This document shows, in pieces, positions 7,417 through 15,223 of a stretch of 17,033 bases of DNA (the first letter of the stretch is position 1; each line of letters begins with the position of its first letter). The notes beneath the pieces are model-generated. The model was not told the DNA's origin. It saw only the letters and a program-made list of their open reading frames with translations, and ran no database searches. The stretch comes from Candidatus Neomicrothrix sp. UBA825 (GTDB lineage: Bacteria > Actinomycetota > Acidimicrobiia > Acidimicrobiales > UBA8592). The stretch covers positions 1 to 17,033 of the forward strand of contig DBHP01000107.1 in the NCBI GenBank assembly GCA_002295705.1, in the 5' to 3' direction. Position numbers and translations under genes: made by a program.

Positions 7417-7437
7417 CTGATCAGACTAACTGTTAGT
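7417..7437. repeat. Two adjacent palindromes in the ftsQ-ftsZ gap
   Basis: CTGATCAG (7417-7424) is a perfect 8-bp palindrome. It directly abuts ACTAACTGTTAGT (7425-7437), with 6-bp arms around one base. They lie 38 to 58 bp upstream of the ftsZ ATG, in the only sizeable gap between mur/fts genes. They could be an operator or lie near an ftsZ promoter. No convincing -35/-10 pair is seen, so the role is open. Confidence 0.4.
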
Positions 7438-7470
7438 GAACCGATTTAATTTTCGCTTATGCGTTATTTA

Positions 7471-8250
7471 TTAATAAGAATCGTACGAGCATTCGGATGA
7501 ACGACACAACACTGGCTTGTCAGGGGTTCGAACATCAATATGAACCAACTCGGATAAATCAACTTGCTCAAGAATAGTTGATGCAGCGAGTATTTTGGAT
7601 TCAAGCGCTTTATTGTCTCCGAATAGTATCTTTCCTTCGCCAAAGAGAATCAACTCAATTTCGTCACCAGGTAACACAAACGAGATATCTGCTGACAGAA
7701 CGGGCGGAAGGTTTGCAGCTAACTCAATTGCGAATAATGCCTGTTCAGGGACCCATTCCCCTACCTTCAAATCATCAAAATTTCCCTCGACTATTGGGTA
7801 CTCCAGGCTTGAAGGTAATTCTGGAACTCGTGCAAGCACCCTTCCATCCAAGTCAATAAGGAACCATTGACCTAAGTTCGAAAGGAGGACAGATGGCTGG
7901 CGAAGCGTCACCGACACCGTCACTTTACCCCCGAAAGAACGAGTAACTTTTGCGCCCTTTACACTTGGTATTTTTTTGATACGCGTTGAAATAGCCTGGG
8001 TATCAATCTCAAGTAAAGGTTTAGACTTTGGGATATTTGCGACAGTTATTATCAACTCCTCTAATTCACTGTCAACGCCTATAACGACTACTTCATCCAC
8101 ATCAAGCAGAGAACTTCTGGATATCAATACTGCTGCTAATCCAAGAAGTACCAACAAGACCGCCATTAATAGCATCCGCAATCTCTTTTTCCCTTTGGCT
8201 CTAATTATTTCAATACGGCGTTCTTGTATTCGAGGGTCAATATCTGCCAT
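7471..8250 (-). CDS. ftsQ: Cell division protein FtsQ/DivIB
   Basis: Single-pass membrane protein that links cytoplasmic ring proteins to the periplasm-side synthases FtsW and FtsI. 259 residues. A basic N-terminal tail (RRIEIIRAKGKKRLR, 11-25) is followed by one membrane helix at about 26-43. The FtsQ-type POTRA domain follows at about 47-115 (beginning DVDEVVVIGVD), then the FtsQ beta domain, with WFLIDLDGRVLA as its clearest family motif. Two Cys residues near the end (CRSSEC) could form an extracytoplasmic disulfide. Its ATG overlaps the murB stop as TAATG. No ftsA follows, as usual in actinobacteria. Primary sequence of this family is poorly conserved, but topology and position make the call firm. 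Confidence 0.93.
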   Translation of the reverse strand: MADIDPRIQERRIEIIRAKGKKRLRMLLMAVLLVLLGLAAVLISRSSLLDVDEVVVIGVDSELEELIITVANIPKSKPLLEIDTQAISTRIKKIPSVKGAKVTRSFGGKVTVSVTLRQPSVLLSNLGQWFLIDLDGRVLARVPELPSSLEYPIVEGNFDDLKVGEWVPEQALFAIELAANLPPVLSADISFVLPGDEIELILFGEGKILFGDNKALESKILAASTILEQVDLSELVHIDVRTPDKPVLCRSSECSYDSY

Positions 8251-9167
8251 TAATCAAAACCAATCATTTCGGTTTCTGCATTCAGAACAATTCCAAATTT
8301 TGAATATACGGAATCTAGAACAAGCTCCATTAAATCTCTAATATCTTGCGCTTTGCCACCCACGTCAGCCTGGATAAAGTTGGCATGCTTGGTTGATACT
8401 TCTGCGCTGCCGACCCTCATTCCTTTACACCCAGAATCCTCGATAAGTCTTCCAGCTGATTTGTCCTTTGGGTTAGTGAATACTGACCCGGCATTCTGCC
8501 CACCTGGTTGGTTCTCCAATCTCCAGCGTACGATTTCTCTGATTACTTCTGAGGATTCTTCGGGATTACCCTCTGAAAGTTTTAGCACTGCATTAATCAC
8601 TAGCTGGTTTCTAGAGATTGAAGATTGCCGGTATCCAAATAGAAGGTCATTCGGATATAGAGTGTGCGTCAGGCTAGTTTTCGTATCAAGCACATCAACT
8701 GATTTAATACTAGCTTTCATGTCGGAACCATGGCCGCCTGCATTCATCTTGACAGCACCTCCTATAGTTCCGGGAACTCCAACAGCCCATTCAAATCCAG
8801 TAAGACCCTTCGAAGAGGTTGATCTTGCCACTACAGGAAGTTTCGCTGCCCCACCAACATATGCATGCCCTTCAATAATCTTAGCTTCTTCGAATCCAGA
8901 GCCTAGTTTGATTACCAATCCTTCAAAGCCATCGTCCGAAATTAGGAGATTGGAACCGTTACCTATAACTGCCACTTCAATATCCTTTTGTTGGCAGATA
9001 TCCAAAGCATGATCTAACTCTCTTGTGCTCTCCGCTTTGAGAAACAAAGAACATCTGCCGATAGTCCTATAAGTTGTCAGCAAACCTACTTCGTAGTCGC
9101 AGCTAGTCGCTTCACGATGAAGCTTTTGATTTATAAGCTGAGAAATTTCTATCCACTTATCAACCAT
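8250..9167 (-). CDS. murB: UDP-N-acetylenolpyruvoylglucosamine reductase MurB
   Basis: Cytoplasmic FAD enzyme that reduces enolpyruvyl-UDP-GlcNAc to UDP-MurNAc with NADPH. 305 residues, the shorter (type II) size. FAD-binding features are TYRTIGRCS (32-40), GNGSNLL (69-75) and GVPGTIGGAV (130-139). The substrate domain has QNAGSVFTNP, with the proton-donor Ser at 228, then AGRLIEDSGCKGMRVG. The catalytic Glu is probably E298 in LNAETEMIG. The ATG overlaps the end of murC by 8 nt, with GGGAG about 10 nt upstream, and the stop overlaps ftsQ by 1 nt. In many bacteria murB lies apart from this cluster; here it sits between murC and ftsQ. Confidence 0.97.
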   Translation of the reverse strand: MVDKWIEISQLINQKLHREATSCDYEVGLLTTYRTIGRCSLFLKAESTRELDHALDICQQKDIEVAVIGNGSNLLISDDGFEGLVIKLGSGFEEAKIIEGHAYVGGAAKLPVVARSTSSKGLTGFEWAVGVPGTIGGAVKMNAGGHGSDMKASIKSVDVLDTKTSLTHTLYPNDLLFGYRQSSISRNQLVINAVLKLSEGNPEESSEVIREIVRWRLENQPGGQNAGSVFTNPKDKSAGRLIEDSGCKGMRVGSAEVSTKHANFIQADVGGKAQDIRDLMELVLDSVYSKFGIVLNAETEMIGFD

Positions 9168-10557
9168 CTTCTAATTCTCCCATTAGCTGGTCTGCGATAT
9201 TCGTGAGGTCCCCTGCTCCCAAAGTCAGACAAAGATCCCCCTCAACAAGTAATTCCCGGAGAAGCATAATCAGGTCTTCGCGATGCTCACAATACCTGAC
9301 ACTTTTAGCAGTTGTCTTTGACGCCACTGCATCCGCAACTAGTTTCCCTGTGACTCCAGGGATTGCCTTCTCTCCAGCAGAATAGATACCAGTAATAACG
9401 ATTTCATTGGCATCTTGAAAGCAATCTGCAAAGGCAGGAGCTAAATCATTTGTTCTCGTAAAGCGATGTGGTTGAAACACAGCGATAATCCTGTTCCATT
9501 TACCCTCTTTAGCAGCTTCCAAAGCAGATTCCACTTCAGTTGGAAGATGCGCATAGTCATCAATAAAAGAAACCCCATTTACTTCACCTCTGTATTGAAA
9601 CCTTCGGGCTACTCCAGCGAATTGAGAGATACCCTTTTTGATCTTTTCTATACTGAGTCCCAAATCAACGGCAACAGCCACGGCCGCTGTTGCATTTAAA
9701 GCATTGTGGAAACCAGGACTAGCTAAGTCAAAAGTCCCAATAACTTTCCCCTCGCTCACTATCTCAAAACAAGACGCAAATCGCTTTCCTTTGTAGTTTC
9801 TAATTTGGTAAGTACTGCTCAGTGCTTCTCCATACGTTCGAATATTCGGAAGATCCTTTAAATATTGAGTTTCAGGTGAATCTCCGTATAAATAAACTAA
9901 TCCTTTAGTTTTTGTTGCGAATTCCCTGAAAGCTTCCTTAAGCTTCGATTCATCTTTGTAGTAAGCCAAGTGATCTGACTCTACGCTTGTGATTATTGAA
10001 ATATCCGAATTTAGCTCTAGGAAAGAACCATCAGATTCATCACCTTCAACAACAAGGAGATCTGAAGTTTTATTCCAAAGAGCACCGCAACCTATCTCAT
10101 TTAAGTCACCGCCGATGAGAAATGAAGGTTCAGTATCTGCTACGGATAAGAGCACTGAAAGAATTGATGAGGTAGTTGTTTTACCGTGCGTCCCTGCGAC
10201 CACTATAGAGTTCTTCTTGGCCGTTATCGCAGCCATTATCTGCGCGCGAGTCAGCACTGGGATACCTGCTTCTAAAGCTGCAATAACCTCTGGGTTTCCT
10301 TCAGGAATAGCTGTAGATTTAGTCAAAATTTTTGGATTCGCAAAGTTTGACTTTGAGTGCCCAATTGTGACGCTTATTCCCTTGCTCCTCAGCTGATCAA
10401 GCCCAGGGGAATATTTAAGGTCGCTTCCTGAAACATCATGACCCATATCGGCAAGGACATTTGCAATAGACCTCATCCCAGCTCCACCAATTCCAACTAT
10501 GTGAATGCTGGCCGGAGTATCCAAGTCTACGCTAAGGTGTCGCTCCGACTCTGTCAT
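9160..10557 (-). CDS. murC: UDP-N-acetylmuramate--L-alanine ligase MurC
   Basis: Cytoplasmic ATP-dependent ligase that adds L-Ala to UDP-MurNAc, the first peptide-stem step. 465 residues. The Rossmann N-terminal domain has HIVGIGGAGM (19-28). The central ATPase domain has the P-loop GTHGKTTT (122-129) and VVEGDESDGSF (169-179). The C-terminal domain is marked by FHNALNATAA (283-292), RRFQYRG (318-324) and DDYAHLPTE (333-341), the MurC-specific signature. Its ATG overlaps the murG stop as ATGA, and its 3' end overlaps murB. Confidence 0.98.
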   Translation of the reverse strand: MTESERHLSVDLDTPASIHIVGIGGAGMRSIANVLADMGHDVSGSDLKYSPGLDQLRSKGISVTIGHSKSNFANPKILTKSTAIPEGNPEVIAALEAGIPVLTRAQIMAAITAKKNSIVVAGTHGKTTTSSILSVLLSVADTEPSFLIGGDLNEIGCGALWNKTSDLLVVEGDESDGSFLELNSDISIITSVESDHLAYYKDESKLKEAFREFATKTKGLVYLYGDSPETQYLKDLPNIRTYGEALSSTYQIRNYKGKRFASCFEIVSEGKVIGTFDLASPGFHNALNATAAVAVAVDLGLSIEKIKKGISQFAGVARRFQYRGEVNGVSFIDDYAHLPTEVESALEAAKEGKWNRIIAVFQPHRFTRTNDLAPAFADCFQDANEIVITGIYSAGEKAIPGVTGKLVADAVASKTTAKSVRYCEHREDLIMLLRELLVEGDLCLTLGAGDLTNIADQLMGELEDG

Positions 10558-11651
10558 TTGGCAACCTCAATGAGTAACGTGGCGATCTTTTCAGCGGCAT
10601 TTTTTTCTGATTTAGGATGTCCTACTTTTGCCATCTTTTTCAAGCGTTCCTCATTTAGAACAATACTCTTGATCTCCTCAGCGATTCGACCACCCGAACA
10701 GTTCTCATCTGGGATAATCACTGCTCTACCATCTACCGCTAATGATTCAGCGTTTTTAGTTTGATGGTCTCCGGGTGCACCGGGCAGAGGTATGAGAATA
10801 GAGGGGACTCCCAACAAATTAATTTCAGCACTAATTGAACCTCCAGCACGAGAAACAATTAGGTCAGCCGAATTAAGTACTATTGGCATTTGTTCCTCAT
10901 ACTCTACAGCTCTGTAATCGATGTCAATCTGGGGAGTCAGGTGGCCAATCTCTTTCCAGTCCCTGCTTCCGATTATGTGGTAAATGGTGAGATTCGGGAC
11001 TTCTTCTAAACTAGGCAAAGCGTTCAGTATTGACTTATTTATTTTTAAAGACCCTAATGAGCCACCTGTAATAACTACTAATTTATTTTCTATCGGAATT
11101 CCGAGTTGACTTCGATGCAGAGACTTGTCGCTTGAATTCAGATCAGTGATCTCTTTCCGAACTGGATTACCTGTATAAACGCTTCGGAATAATTCAGTGT
11201 TCTCATATGAAACAGCTGACTTCTTTACCCATTTACTTATTAGTTTGTTAGCACTGCCGGGTACAGAGTTCTGTTCATGGAGCACAACGGGTGTGCCAGT
11301 TAATAGCCCTGCAACTGATCCCGGCACTGCTGCAAAACCCCCTAAAGATAGTATGACTTTGGGTTTATATTTTCTGACATATCGGTATGCGAAGATAGTT
11401 GACTTGATCAAAAGACTTATTGCCCAAATTGAGGTTGAAATGTTCCTGCGCGTTAACCCATTTCCTTTTAAGGGAGTGAACTGAAAATTTGCAGCTGTTA
11501 GTAGCTTGTTATCAATATCCCTATCACTGGTGAAGAAATGAATCTCAGTTCTTTTTTTCCCTAAAGAAAGAAGAGCTTCTGCAACTGCTAAACCAGGATA
11601 TAAATGTCCGGCAGTTCCGCCGCCAGCGATTACTGCAAAGGACTCGCTCAT
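10554..11651 (-). CDS. murG: UDP-GlcNAc:undecaprenyl-PP-MurNAc-pentapeptide transferase MurG
   Basis: Peripheral inner-face membrane GT28 glycosyltransferase that converts lipid I to lipid II. 365 residues. The acceptor domain has GGGTAGHLYPGLAVAEAL (10-27), LSLGGFAAVPG (101-111) and LHEQNSVPG (124-132). The UDP-GlcNAc donor domain has ITGGSLGS (194-201), VSRAGGSISAE (266-276) and GAPGDHQTKNA (291-301). The frame is open upstream into ftsW, but the ATG at 11651 gives the normal N-terminus, overlaps the ftsW stop as ATGA, and is preceded by GAGGAAAAG. Confidence 0.97.
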   Translation of the reverse strand: MSESFAVIAGGGTAGHLYPGLAVAEALLSLGKKRTEIHFFTSDRDIDNKLLTAANFQFTPLKGNGLTRRNISTSIWAISLLIKSTIFAYRYVRKYKPKVILSLGGFAAVPGSVAGLLTGTPVVLHEQNSVPGSANKLISKWVKKSAVSYENTELFRSVYTGNPVRKEITDLNSSDKSLHRSQLGIPIENKLVVITGGSLGSLKINKSILNALPSLEEVPNLTIYHIIGSRDWKEIGHLTPQIDIDYRAVEYEEQMPIVLNSADLIVSRAGGSISAEINLLGVPSILIPLPGAPGDHQTKNAESLAVDGRAVIIPDENCSGGRIAEEIKSIVLNEERLKKMAKVGHPKSEKNAAEKIATLLIEVAK

Positions 11652-12838
11652 CTTTTCCTCGGTTGTCCTATATTTATCATAATGCCGATTGCCGCCATGC
11701 CTACCACAAGTGAGCTGCCACCATACGATATGAATGGGAGTGGCAACCCTGTATTGGGCATTTGTCCGATTGTTACTCCGATATTGACCAATGCTTGAAC
11801 AGCAAACCAACTCGTAATACCCATCGCTATTAGGTAGCCAAATTTATCACGAGACTGCTTCGCTATCTGAACTCCGAAGAGAACCAAACCCACGAAAAGT
11901 GATAACACGATGAGGGAACCAAACAAACCCATTTCCTCTGCAATTACGGTAAAAATAAAATCCGTATGTGTCTCTGGAGTCCACCATTTAGATTTACTAG
12001 AACCGGGTCCTACACCCAACAACCCCCCGTTACTTATTCCTGTTAGAGATTGGAGCGTCTGCCATCCTGAATTGAGCGCATCCCCCTCAGGGTTCAGCAC
12101 TGCTAGTAACCGTTTTCTTCTATACGGCGCAGCAATTGCACCGAGAACCAATAGAGGTGTCAGGATTAAACCAAACTTGAAGAGTTTATCCAACGGGATT
12201 CCCCCGAGGTAAAGAATTGAGCCAAGAAGAAAAAATATTAGACACATCGTCCCGTAATCTGGTTGACTAAATAACATTACGAGCGCAGGGAATAGCGCAA
12301 AGAATGGTTCACCATAAGCGCGTTTGTTCCTTAAGTCCTTTTGATAATCTGAAATAACCTGAGCAGTAAGAATCACAGTTGCGATTTTCAAGATTTCAGA
12401 TGGCTGAAATGATATGCCAGAAATAGCAATCCAACGTGTTGCGCCACCTCCCTGAACACCTAATGGAGTGTAAAGCAAGAATAACAAGAAATAAGTTACA
12501 TATAATATGGGACGTGCAAGAAGCTTGAGATTCCTATAATCGAACTTTGAAGCACAGTAAAGTGCGCCTAAACCCAAGATAAACCATATTGATTGCCTTA
12601 TGGCATATGAAAATTCTCCTATGCCTTCCTGACTTGCGACAACAGAACCTGCCGAAAGGATCATTGCGATACCGAATACGTTCAAGATAAGAACTACATA
12701 GATTAACTTTCGTTGGATTGGAGTCCATGTACTTTTGGATGGCCGGTTTCCCTTTTCTGATGATTTCAACGTTGCGAACAAAACGCTTTTAATGCTTTGC
12801 GAGAATGAATTAGCGTTTGGTTGATCAATTATTGACAT
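11648..12838 (-). CDS. ftsW: SEDS-family septal peptidoglycan polymerase FtsW
   Basis: Integral membrane glycosyltransferase that polymerises lipid II at the septum with FtsI. 396 residues, with a cytoplasmic tail of about 43 residues and then roughly ten hydrophobic segments. SEDS features include RWIAISGISFQPSEILK (135-151), the long extracellular loop with SGWQTLQSLTGISNGG (257-272), WWTPETHTDFIF with probable catalytic D293, and PNTGLPLPFISYGGSS (361-376). FtsW rather than RodA is inferred from position beside murD and murG. The ATG overlaps the end of murD by 14 nt, immediately after a run of eight A, with only a weak GAGA site upstream. Confidence 0.97.
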   Translation of the reverse strand: MSIIDQPNANSFSQSIKSVLFATLKSSEKGNRPSKSTWTPIQRKLIYVVLILNVFGIAMILSAGSVVASQEGIGEFSYAIRQSIWFILGLGALYCASKFDYRNLKLLARPILYVTYFLLFLLYTPLGVQGGGATRWIAISGISFQPSEILKIATVILTAQVISDYQKDLRNKRAYGEPFFALFPALVMLFSQPDYGTMCLIFFLLGSILYLGGIPLDKLFKFGLILTPLLVLGAIAAPYRRKRLLAVLNPEGDALNSGWQTLQSLTGISNGGLLGVGPGSSKSKWWTPETHTDFIFTVIAEEMGLFGSLIVLSLFVGLVLFGVQIAKQSRDKFGYLIAMGITSWFAVQALVNIGVTIGQMPNTGLPLPFISYGGSSLVVGMAAIGIMINIGQPRKR

Positions 12839-14177
12839 TTTTTTTCTCTTTATGAAGTTTGTTCACCTTGATAGCGAAATCAAGGCCGCGTTCTTTGTAA
12901 CTTTTGTACCAATCGAATGAAGCACAACCCGGCGATAAGAGAACCACATCACCTGAGTCGCTCAGAGTATGAGCTATTCCTACAGCATCCTGCATGGATT
13001 CAGCCAAAGATACGCTAACTCTTCCTCTAAAAGCTAATTCGATTTCTTTAGATGCCTCCCCTATTGCAATTAGATGCTTTACACGATTCAACATGGGCAC
13101 AACTGATGTTAAATCTAATCCCTTGTTGCGCCCGCCCATGATTAGTATTACGTTTTCAAAACTTTCAAGAGCAGCGGTAACTGAGTGCGGTGTAGTTGAT
13201 TTACTGTCGTCGTACCATCGGACTCCTTCGTTCTCGCTGATCATCTCAATTCGGTGTGGGAGGTGGGAAAAATGTCTTAGCGTTTCAATAATTGCTTCAT
13301 CATCAGCCCCTGCATGTGTTGCGGCTAGTGCTGCTGCTAGAGCATTGGAAATATCGTGTGGTGCTCTTCTGGGGAGTTCCTCTACTTTCATTAACTTGCG
13401 CCCCTCAACAAACAAGCAATTATTTGAGACTTTGCTATTACCTTTATCTAGCCCAAATGTTCGAAATCTTCCCTTGGAGGGCCTATGGCTCATGACTATT
13501 GCATCGTCCTCGTTAGCAAGGGCCACCTGGTCGTTTGATAGGTTTGCCCAAATTTTTGCTTTTGCCAATTCATAGCTTTCAAGATCTTTGTGCACATCAA
13601 GATGATCAGGAGAGAAATTTAGCCAAACTCCAATATCTGGTGCAAAATTCTGAGACTGCCCTAACCTAAATGACGATGCTTCCACTATAAATTTCGCCAG
13701 GGATTCATCCTGAATTGCCTCAACTAACGGGGTATCGGTATTTCCTACCGCCTTCGTCTTTATTCCGCTTAAATTTAGCATTTGATTTATCATCATCGTG
13801 ACGGTCGTCTTCCCATTCGTCCCTGTCACAGCAATACATGATCGTTCATCGTACATTTGGGCTATATCAAATTCTCCGTGAATTAATAGATGATTATCTC
13901 GGGCAAATTTGAGCGCAATATGGTCATCTGGTAAGCCTGGCGTTGGAAAAATCGCTTGTAAACCTTTTAAGTAGACTTCGCAGTCAGAATCATCATGACA
14001 AGAGTAAATTTTGCTATGAAATTTTTTAGCCATTGCCAATGCCGATTCCGTTGGGGAATCATCAAATAGATGAAGAGCGAATCCTTTTCCGTTTAAAAAC
14101 TTCGCAACAGATTGCCCGGTAAGGCCGAGGCCATAGATGCCAATCTTTGATCCGGTTTCAATAGTTGTCCCACTCAT
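12825..14177 (-). CDS. murD: UDP-MurNAc-L-alanine--D-glutamate ligase MurD
   Basis: Cytoplasmic ATP-dependent ligase adding D-Glu to UDP-MurNAc-L-Ala. 450 residues. The N-terminal nucleotide-binding domain has IGIYGLGLTGQSVAKFL (12-28). The ATPase domain has GTNGKTT (119-125), VEASSFRL (165-172) and NFSPDHLDVH (187-196). The C-terminal domain has DDSKSTTPHS (323-332) and LSPGCASFDWYKSYKERG (414-431), MurD hallmarks. One oddity is HDISN (274-278), where the family normally has HNxxN, so a nucleotide-site Asn is Asp. The ATG overlaps the mraY stop as ATGA. The last codons run through an A8 tract into the ftsW start. Confidence 0.97.
   Translation of the reverse strand: MSGTTIETGSKIGIYGLGLTGQSVAKFLNGKGFALHLFDDSPTESALAMAKKFHSKIYSCHDDSDCEVYLKGLQAIFPTPGLPDDHIALKFARDNHLLIHGEFDIAQMYDERSCIAVTGTNGKTTVTMMINQMLNLSGIKTKAVGNTDTPLVEAIQDESLAKFIVEASSFRLGQSQNFAPDIGVWLNFSPDHLDVHKDLESYELAKAKIWANLSNDQVALANEDDAIVMSHRPSKGRFRTFGLDKGNSKVSNNCLFVEGRKLMKVEELPRRAPHDISNALAAALAATHAGADDEAIIETLRHFSHLPHRIEMISENEGVRWYDDSKSTTPHSVTAALESFENVILIMGGRNKGLDLTSVVPMLNRVKHLIAIGEASKEIELAFRGRVSVSLAESMQDAVGIAHTLSDSGDVVLLSPGCASFDWYKSYKERGLDFAIKVNKLHKEKKNVNN
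12838..12845 (-). other. A8 homopolymer across the murD end and ftsW start
   Basis: Eight consecutive A on the minus strand, within murD codons GAG AAA AAA AAT; the last A is the A of the ftsW ATG. Loss of one A, by transcriptional slippage or mutation, would join the murD frame directly to the ftsW frame. Confidence 0.8.
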
Positions 14178-15223
14178 GGAACAAACACTTCCCTAAAATC
14201 TGAGACCTCGACGAAGTCTGCATAGAAGATTCCTAGGGCGATAGCTACGAAAAACCCGCTAATTATCCAAAACCTAACTATCACTGTTGTTTCCGGCCAC
14301 CCGTGAAGTTCAAAGTGGTGATGGAAGGGAGCCATACGAAAAATTCGTCTTTGGTTCATCCATCGGTAGCCAACGATTTGGACGACTACAGAGATTGTTT
14401 CAAGTACAAAGATTCCGCAAATGATTGGAAGTAATAGTTGGGTATTGGTTGCCAGCCCTAAGCAGCCAAGTCCAGTTCCGATGGCTAGCGAGCCGGTATC
14501 CCCCATAAATATTTTTGCAGGTGCAGCATTCCACCATAGGAACCCAACACAGGCTCCAAGCATCGAAACAGCAACAACTGCTAAATCTAAAGCATGATCG
14601 AGCTGATAGATCTCGGGATGCCGAAATGCCCAGAATGAGATGACAGTGAATGCGCTGAAACACAGAGTAGACGAGCCAGCGGCCAAGCCATCAAGCCCAT
14701 CTGTTAGGTTAACCGCATTGCTCATTGCGAGGATGATGAACGCAGCCCAAAAGACCCAACCAATTGGTCCTAAATCAAAAGATATGGAATCCCAACGAGT
14801 AAATGATACTTCTGTATGTACTTCAGTAAACAGAGCCATAAGTATCGCAAATCCGAATGCTACGGTTGAAAGGCCTATAATTTTCATTTTTTTGTTCAAC
14901 CCTAGGTTTCTCGCGTTACGAATCTTTATCCAGTCATCCAGAAAACCAACGAATCCCGCTCCAAGAATCGCAAGCATCACGAAGAGTCCCGAACGTGTAT
15001 AAATTCCGTTGTATAAATCTGAAATTATATAAGCAACGAAAGCCCCTAATACGACTGCTATGCCACCCATTGTTGGTGTCCCTGCTTTCGTTTGGTGCCC
15101 ACCTGGCCCATCTTTGCGTATGGGTTGACCTATTCCTTTTGAGGAAAGCCACTTTATTAAGTACCTAGTCCCAAGAAGGGATATTGATGTGGATATCGTC
15201 ACGGCGAGTAGAAGTCGAATCAT
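14174..15223 (-). CDS. mraY: Phospho-MurNAc-pentapeptide transferase MraY
   Basis: Integral membrane enzyme that transfers phospho-MurNAc-pentapeptide to undecaprenyl phosphate, giving lipid I. 349 residues and about ten membrane segments. Conserved sites are AGTPTMGG (47-54), the aspartate pair in FLDDWIK (94-100), NLTDGLDGLA (172-181), KIFMGDTGS (237-245) and the substrate loop RMAPFHHHFELHGWPE (296-311). The ATG overlaps the murE stop as TAATG, with GGAGG and AGAGG just upstream. MurF, which usually lies between murE and mraY and makes the substrate, is absent from this spot. Confidence 0.98.
   Translation of the reverse strand: MIRLLLAVTISTSISLLGTRYLIKWLSSKGIGQPIRKDGPGGHQTKAGTPTMGGIAVVLGAFVAYIISDLYNGIYTRSGLFVMLAILGAGFVGFLDDWIKIRNARNLGLNKKMKIIGLSTVAFGFAILMALFTEVHTEVSFTRWDSISFDLGPIGWVFWAAFIILAMSNAVNLTDGLDGLAAGSSTLCFSAFTVISFWAFRHPEIYQLDHALDLAVVAVSMLGACVGFLWWNAAPAKIFMGDTGSLAIGTGLGCLGLATNTQLLLPIICGIFVLETISVVVQIVGYRWMNQRRIFRMAPFHHHFELHGWPETTVIVRFWIISGFFVAIALGIFYADFVEVSDFREVFVP

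Noticed and set aside
8353..9012. Plus-strand open frame of 219 codons antisense to murB.
   Set aside because: No domain features and no ribosome site; Ser/Pro-rich composition is typical of the reverse of a real gene.
9989..10396. Plus-strand open frame of 135 codons antisense to murC.
   Set aside because: Entirely inside murC and without protein features of its own.
11652..11810. Upstream extension of murG into ftsW.
   Set aside because: The extra residues are shifted ftsW sequence; ATG at 11651 with an ATGA overlap gives the normal MurG start.
12994..13575. Plus-strand open frame of 193 codons antisense to murD.
   Set aside because: Lies wholly within a well-supported gene and has Ser/Leu/Ala-rich antisense composition without recognisable motifs.
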